From Anisus vortex (lineage: Eukaryota > Mollusca > Gastropoda > Planorbidae): a DNA stretch of 64,000 nt. Both the position numbers and the translations under genes were made by a program. Positions 59,842 to 64,000 of this stretch are shown piece by piece (the stretch's first letter is position 1; every line of letters starts with the position of its first letter). The DNA is taken from NCBI GenBank assembly GCA_949126835.1, contig OX421494.1, positions 21,764,196 through 21,828,195 on the forward strand. The letters run 5' to 3'. Under the pieces are notes generated by a model. It was not told the origin of the DNA. It saw only the letters and a program-made list of their open reading frames with translations, and made no database searches.

Positions 59842-60515
59842 GTTTATTTTTATTTATTTATTTATTTATTGAGGCATTTTTATATAGCGCTTACCTTACA
59901 GCTCTAAGCGCTTTACAATTTTTACTAAAATTATAAACTATTTAAGCTACTAAAATAAATAGACAATAGCTACATCATTAAATGGCTATAAAGATAATAG
60001 CTACAGCAATCAAATTGATTTTAAAAATAATAGGTGCAACATTAAAAGTGACCAAAAAAACGAAAGTTACAATATTTAAAAACAAAGACACATTAGCACA
60101 TACTGGTAATAATACAAAGGAAGCATAAAAACAAACCGAGACCAGGAACGAGGCATCACAGGTCATAGGCGGACCTAAACAGATGGGTTTTAAGGGACTT
60201 TTTGAAAGTGGAGGAGGTTTCACAATGACGGATGTGGAGGGGGAGCTGGTTTCAGAAGGTGGGGGCGTGGAAGAAGAAGGAACGGTTGCCGATGGTTTTG
60301 GTTTTGGTTCTTGGGATTGAGAGGGTTCTATTGTCAGTGGAAGAGCGTAGTTGTCTTGTGGGGATGTAAGGAAGCAACAGTTTAGAGAGATAAACAGGAA
60401 AATGAGGGTCAGTGAAAGAATTAAAGCATAGATTGGCAGACTTGTACTTTATGCGAGAGGATATTGGAAGCCAGTTAAGTTGCTGCATGTGTGGTTGAAT
60501 GTGGTCATGTTTCTT
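59842..60515 (-). pseudogene. CR1/L2-like LINE: C-terminal RT-associated region and 3' UTR
   Basis: Minus-strand frame reads MQQLNWLPISSRIKYKSANL, then LLLPYIPTRQLRSSTDNRTL, SIPRTKTKTIGNRSFFFHAPTF, a stop where Trp is expected, then NQLPLHIRHCETSSTFKKSL and KTHLFRSAYDL. This is the well-known C-terminal block of many animal LINEs (LHWLP, Y-PTR-LRSS, APKLWNSLP, STFKK-LKTHLF). The 3' UTR has GTAAAGCGCTTAGAGCTG and ends in a (TAAA)n tail at 59842-59868. 5'-truncated at about 60515. The Trp-to-stop change and lack of RT show it is dead. Confidence 0.85.
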
Positions 60516-60519
60516 TTTT

Positions 60520-61215
60520 TATGTCTTTGTATGTGTTGGTGTGTGTGTGTGTGTGTGTGTGTTTAGTGAGGTGTACAAAATAGACTATGTCTTAATAGAC
60601 AACATAAGAAATACACATGTTTATAAGCATGCTGTATTGTAAATAAACATTATCACAAAAGATTATGGAGTAAAATAGGCTATAGATTCCTAATGTATTA
60701 AAACTTGTCTGTAAAGTATATAAGTCTATGTAAAATGTCTAGGTCTATGTACAATGTGCCTTAGTTAATGTGTATTAAGCCTTTGTACAATGTGTATATA
60801 CAATGTGTGTAGGGGTAAAATGGGAATATAAATGTGTATTTTAACATATAAATTTGTAGCTTATGTAAAAAATGTATTTTAAATGTGTATTAAAATGTGT
60901 ATGTAAAATTGATTGCAAATTTGGATGTAAAATGTGTATGCAAAATATCGGTCCTATATGTAAAATGTGTTTGTAAAATTGCGTTGAAATATGTATGTGA
61001 AATGTCTATATAAAATGTATATGTAGGCTAAAATGTGTATGTAAAATGTCTATGTAAGTGTGTAGCCAATGCAACATTGCATCTGACATGGCTATTTAAA
61101 GTTGCATATAAAACGTTTATGTAAAATGGGTATGTACATGAATTTGTAACTTGTGGATATGAAATGGGTATGTAAAATGGGTATGTAAATGCTGAATACA
61201 AAAAAAAACGGTGCA
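60520..61215. repeat. (GT)n and degenerate ATGTAAAATGTGT repeat
   Basis: (GT)n at 60538-60562, then about 500 bases in which TATGTAAAATGTGTATGTAA-like words of 12-14 bases recur with many changes (60700-61195). Confidence 0.8.
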
Positions 61216-61219
61216 CATC

Positions 61220-61915
61220 CATTGAATCACATAATATTCAATTATTCGACAACAATAAAAGTTATTTCAAAATATGTCTAAAAATGTCTAGCATTGGTTT
61301 CAATTTTATACTGAAGAACTAGAACAAATACAACAGAACCAATGGGATATACTGAGTAGTTACTCCCTCTAAGAAATCAAACGCTCGTGTCTTGCCTCAT
61401 TATGACATGAATGTTACAGACGTCCATTCTACTTTCAAAAAATGTCTCTAAAATCTCCTAATTAACTTCAGAAAACGTCGATAGAAAACGTGTGTGTTTT
61501 CCTATTTCGTCAATAGCAAGCAAAACTGATAGAGCTAAATTATAAAGACCAGTGGATGACAAGCGACCGCTGCACTAACCACATTTCATTTATAAATGAG
61601 ATTGCAGACATACGGCACTACCAAAGTCTGCTTACAAACAAATATGTGGATCAATAAGCGAACCTCTCCTTGGCTGATTCTCTCTAAACCAATGACATCG
61701 ATATACTGTGTGTGGTAAATGGAGATTAAAAGCGAACTCTATCCCTCACAAAAATTTTCAACAATAAAAAGCTTTGACACCCCCCCCCCCTCCCCCATCG
61801 CTTCCTTATAGTGGCCTGAAGTCATTTATAAACAGCACATCAATAATTATTTATCTTTCGTGTACCTTTTTTTTTTAAATACCAAAAAATTTAGTCGATT
61901 ATAATAATTGACCCA
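61220..61915. other. AT-rich spacer
   Basis: A C-run lies at 61781-61790. No gene recognised. Confidence 0.4.
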
Positions 61916-61920
61916 AACAA

Positions 61921-62165
61921 TTGGGAGATCATGGCGCAGGATAGGCCCACCTGGAGGGGAGGAATCAAGGAAGGTTCCAGTCTGCGGGAGAGGAGCGGGC
62001 CAGGAACAAGGCGGTGGAGAAAAATGTAGTCCCCTCCGCTACATTCATCTGCAGCCAGTGTGACCGTGCCTGTACGTCCAGGATTGACCTCTTTAGTCAC
62101 ATGAGGGCCTGCAAGGGAAATGGATTGTCTCTCGAGACGTAAAATGCCGACGATGATAATAATTG
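61921..62165 (+). pseudogene. LINE C-terminal fragment with zinc-knuckle
   Basis: Frame-shifted reading: AQDRPTWRGGIKEGSSLRER (basic helix typical before the finger), then FICSQCDRACTSRIDLFSHM and RACKG, a C-x2-C ... H-x4-C finger with Cys at about 62050 and 62059 and His at 62098. Ends with a stop and ATGCCGACGATGATAATAAT, a GAT-type tail. Same terminal module as 15205-15335. Only the last ~75 codons remain. Confidence 0.75.
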
Positions 62166-62169
62166 TGTA

Positions 62170-63570
62170 CTGTATTATTCCATTATTATTCCATTATCAC
62201 TGTACAAAAATAAGTACATGTACTTGTAGTGACTTAGATTGAAGAAATTGCTATTGACCTTCATGCTCAAAGAAAAGACAATTGCAGACGACTGCTCATG
62301 CCTGTCATGTTAATTAACTCCCCCATCCCTACTAGTCTCAACCCCAATGAGAAAACACAAGGACCGGAAATTTTAGACAAAACATTTATTCGTCTTAGAC
62401 TCAGAGCAAATACAACACATAATGTTTTTAAAGATTAAAGCACTGGGCATTCTTACTGACATGGACAGTTAAGCCATCAATTCAATTCATAAATTATCTA
62501 AGTAAAATGTGCCTTTTATTTGAACTACGTTGAATCCAAAATTAAATGTCTAGATCTTGCGATATAGTTCTAGCATTGTTTCAACTAGTTATTTTTTTTT
62601 TGTGGTTGTTTTTTCTTTTTTGCAAATAGGAGATTCTTTAAGAGAATTAAACTTAGAACTTGATTTAATGGCAGGCAAAACTAGCTCTCTGCAAATAACT
62701 TATTAGCACTACAGGCTATAATTATTTTTTTATATTTTTTTTGTTGTATTTGAAGTGTGGCAATTATTTCCTTTGGCTAATGTAATAAATAATGCTTCCC
62801 TAGGGCTTTGGAATTTGTAAGATGCGGACTAGAGTAAACTGCTCGAACAGGCTATCTTGGGTCTAAAATATGAGTGCAAAAATTTATTACAGATGTCTTA
62901 ATTTCGTTTTTTGAATTGTAAGAAAGCAACTTTTAGTTAGATGTAAATCTTTTGTTGCATTTAGCAAGTGCTATAGATGAGCTGCCTTTACCTGGATCAC
63001 CTATCAGCCTCCCCACCCCCAACACCTCCTTTAAAAACAAATCAAATGAGAGTTAGTCTAACTATTTGAGGAAATACTTTTCTTCATATAAATGTAAATA
63101 ACCATTTTTTTATTTTACTCCTATAGTATCTAAATCGATATATTTTAGATTTGATCTATTTTTAGTTATGGTATCTTGTTAGGTACCGTTTTTTTCTTTT
63201 AAATTTGTTATCTTTTCGTAGTTTAAGTACATGTCATTATAATAATATTTATTTGTCTAGTTACGACTGCTTTATGAAAGCCATAAGAATGATTAACAAT
63301 TGATTCATTAGTAAAACGTTGTCGTAAAGCTTTTCACTCTTATATAGCTATAGAGGTAGAACAAAGGTATGTAGAGTCTTAGAGATTTTGTTAATGACTT
63401 GCAGCCACCACAGTTGCCAAATAAAATATTTCATAATCTGACACTATCAGAAAACCTAAAGCAAAATATTAATAATTGAATTCCGCATTATCCTGATTTG
63501 TGCGGGCAGCTGCAATCCACAACATTCTAACAACACAGACTTCATTAAAAATTTGTTGAACAATCATTTT
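62170..63570. other. AT-rich spacer
   Basis: No gene, RNA gene or transposon end recognised. Confidence 0.4.
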
Positions 63571-63575
63571 TGGCA

Positions 63576-63632
63576 AACCACGCCATACTAGGGGATTGTG
63601 TGACCAGCTCAATGCAAAACCAGCCATTTGAC
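63576..63632 (-). mobile_element. SINE 3' end fragment
   Basis: AAACCACGCCATACTAGGGG and TTGTGTGACCAGCTCAATGC resemble the GCCACGGCATACTAAGGGATT-type end of the SINE at 28700-28895. Confidence 0.55.
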
Positions 63633-63639
63633 TGTTTAA

Positions 63640-64000
63640 CAACCAACGACAAAAACCCTTCAGTGCCTCACCCTAAAACTGAAAATAAAAGTCCTATTGT
63701 AATTTGAAATATGATCTACCTCAGTCCAACCATAGTGACCCAGTTTCGCATTTTGGAATCAAAGTCTTTTCTTCACATCTCGCACATAGCCGAGCTCACC
63801 AATCAATTATATCTCCATTTACACAAGAATCTCAATCATCGCCCCATCTCACTTCAACCATTATCCCACAATACTAGAAATCCTTTGTTTCACAATCCTA
63901 CAAAACCTTATCCGTCATACCTATTAAACCTTGTCCCAAAACACTCTTAAACATCGCCCACCCATTCATTTCAAACCCTCCCCACATTCCTACCTTACCT
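63640..64000. other. Spacer, pyrimidine-rich toward the end
   Basis: A 79-codon + frame (63711-63950) is rich in Pro, Leu, His and Asn and has no recognisable domain. Not called a gene. Confidence 0.4.

Overview
This window looks like AT-rich, gene-poor nuclear DNA from an animal. The mix of repeats fits a gastropod mollusc, possibly a heterobranch/pulmonate snail: long GATA/GACA-type and CA/GA microsatellites, many minisatellites, tRNA-derived SINEs, CR1/L2-like and endonuclease-RT LINE fragments, and abundant hAT-type MITEs. The taxon is an inference from repeat style, not from a marker gene. I found no convincing host protein-coding gene, rRNA or tRNA gene. The short open frames are random, low-complexity or transposon-derived. 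Nothing is bacterial or phage-like.

Layout. 1-1312: end of a 66-67 bp satellite array, broken by a 155-bp hAT MITE. 1.5-8.9 kb: AT-rich spacer with a 0.7-kb polypurine tract, a 376-bp hAT MITE with perfect TSDs and an LINE-3'-end-like repeat. 8.95-9.63 kb: 61-bp minisatellite. 10.7-12.1 kb: a 1.37-kb DNA transposon with GGCCAAAGCCCGA-type subterminal repeats, sitting in a TA microsatellite. 12.1-13.5 kb: Helitron-like repeat, microsatellites and a SINE. 14.9-18.8 kb: a cluster of nested hAT-family elements, one with BED-type transposase remnants. 19.9-20.4 kb: a TA-flanked MITE. 22.2-23.4 kb: a 587-bp tandem duplication carrying a 24-bp minisatellite. 27-31 kb: SINEs and a 33-bp minisatellite. 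33.0 kb: a short MITE with perfect 8-bp TSD. 34-46 kb: more SINEs, LINE remnants, a Helitron-like unit and a 24-bp array. 46.76-54.27 kb: a 28-bp minisatellite split by about 6.3 kb of foreign DNA, inside which lies a young non-autonomous LTR retrotransposon (two LTRs of about 1.3 kb and a 2.2-kb non-coding interior). 54.5-56.2 kb: a 517-bp tandem duplication running into a decayed LINE endonuclease/RT. 57.57-58.59 kb: 68 perfect copies of a 15-mer. 59.8-62.2 kb: two further LINE 3' fragments. The remainder is AT-rich spacer.

There is no operon or pathway to describe. The content is layered transposition and tandem-repeat growth. The most informative points are the insertion histories that can be read directly: TSDs, empty-site reconstruction by homologous copies, near-identical LTRs, and a SINE whose tail resembles that of a nearby LINE. 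I did not find clear evidence of a new cellular system.
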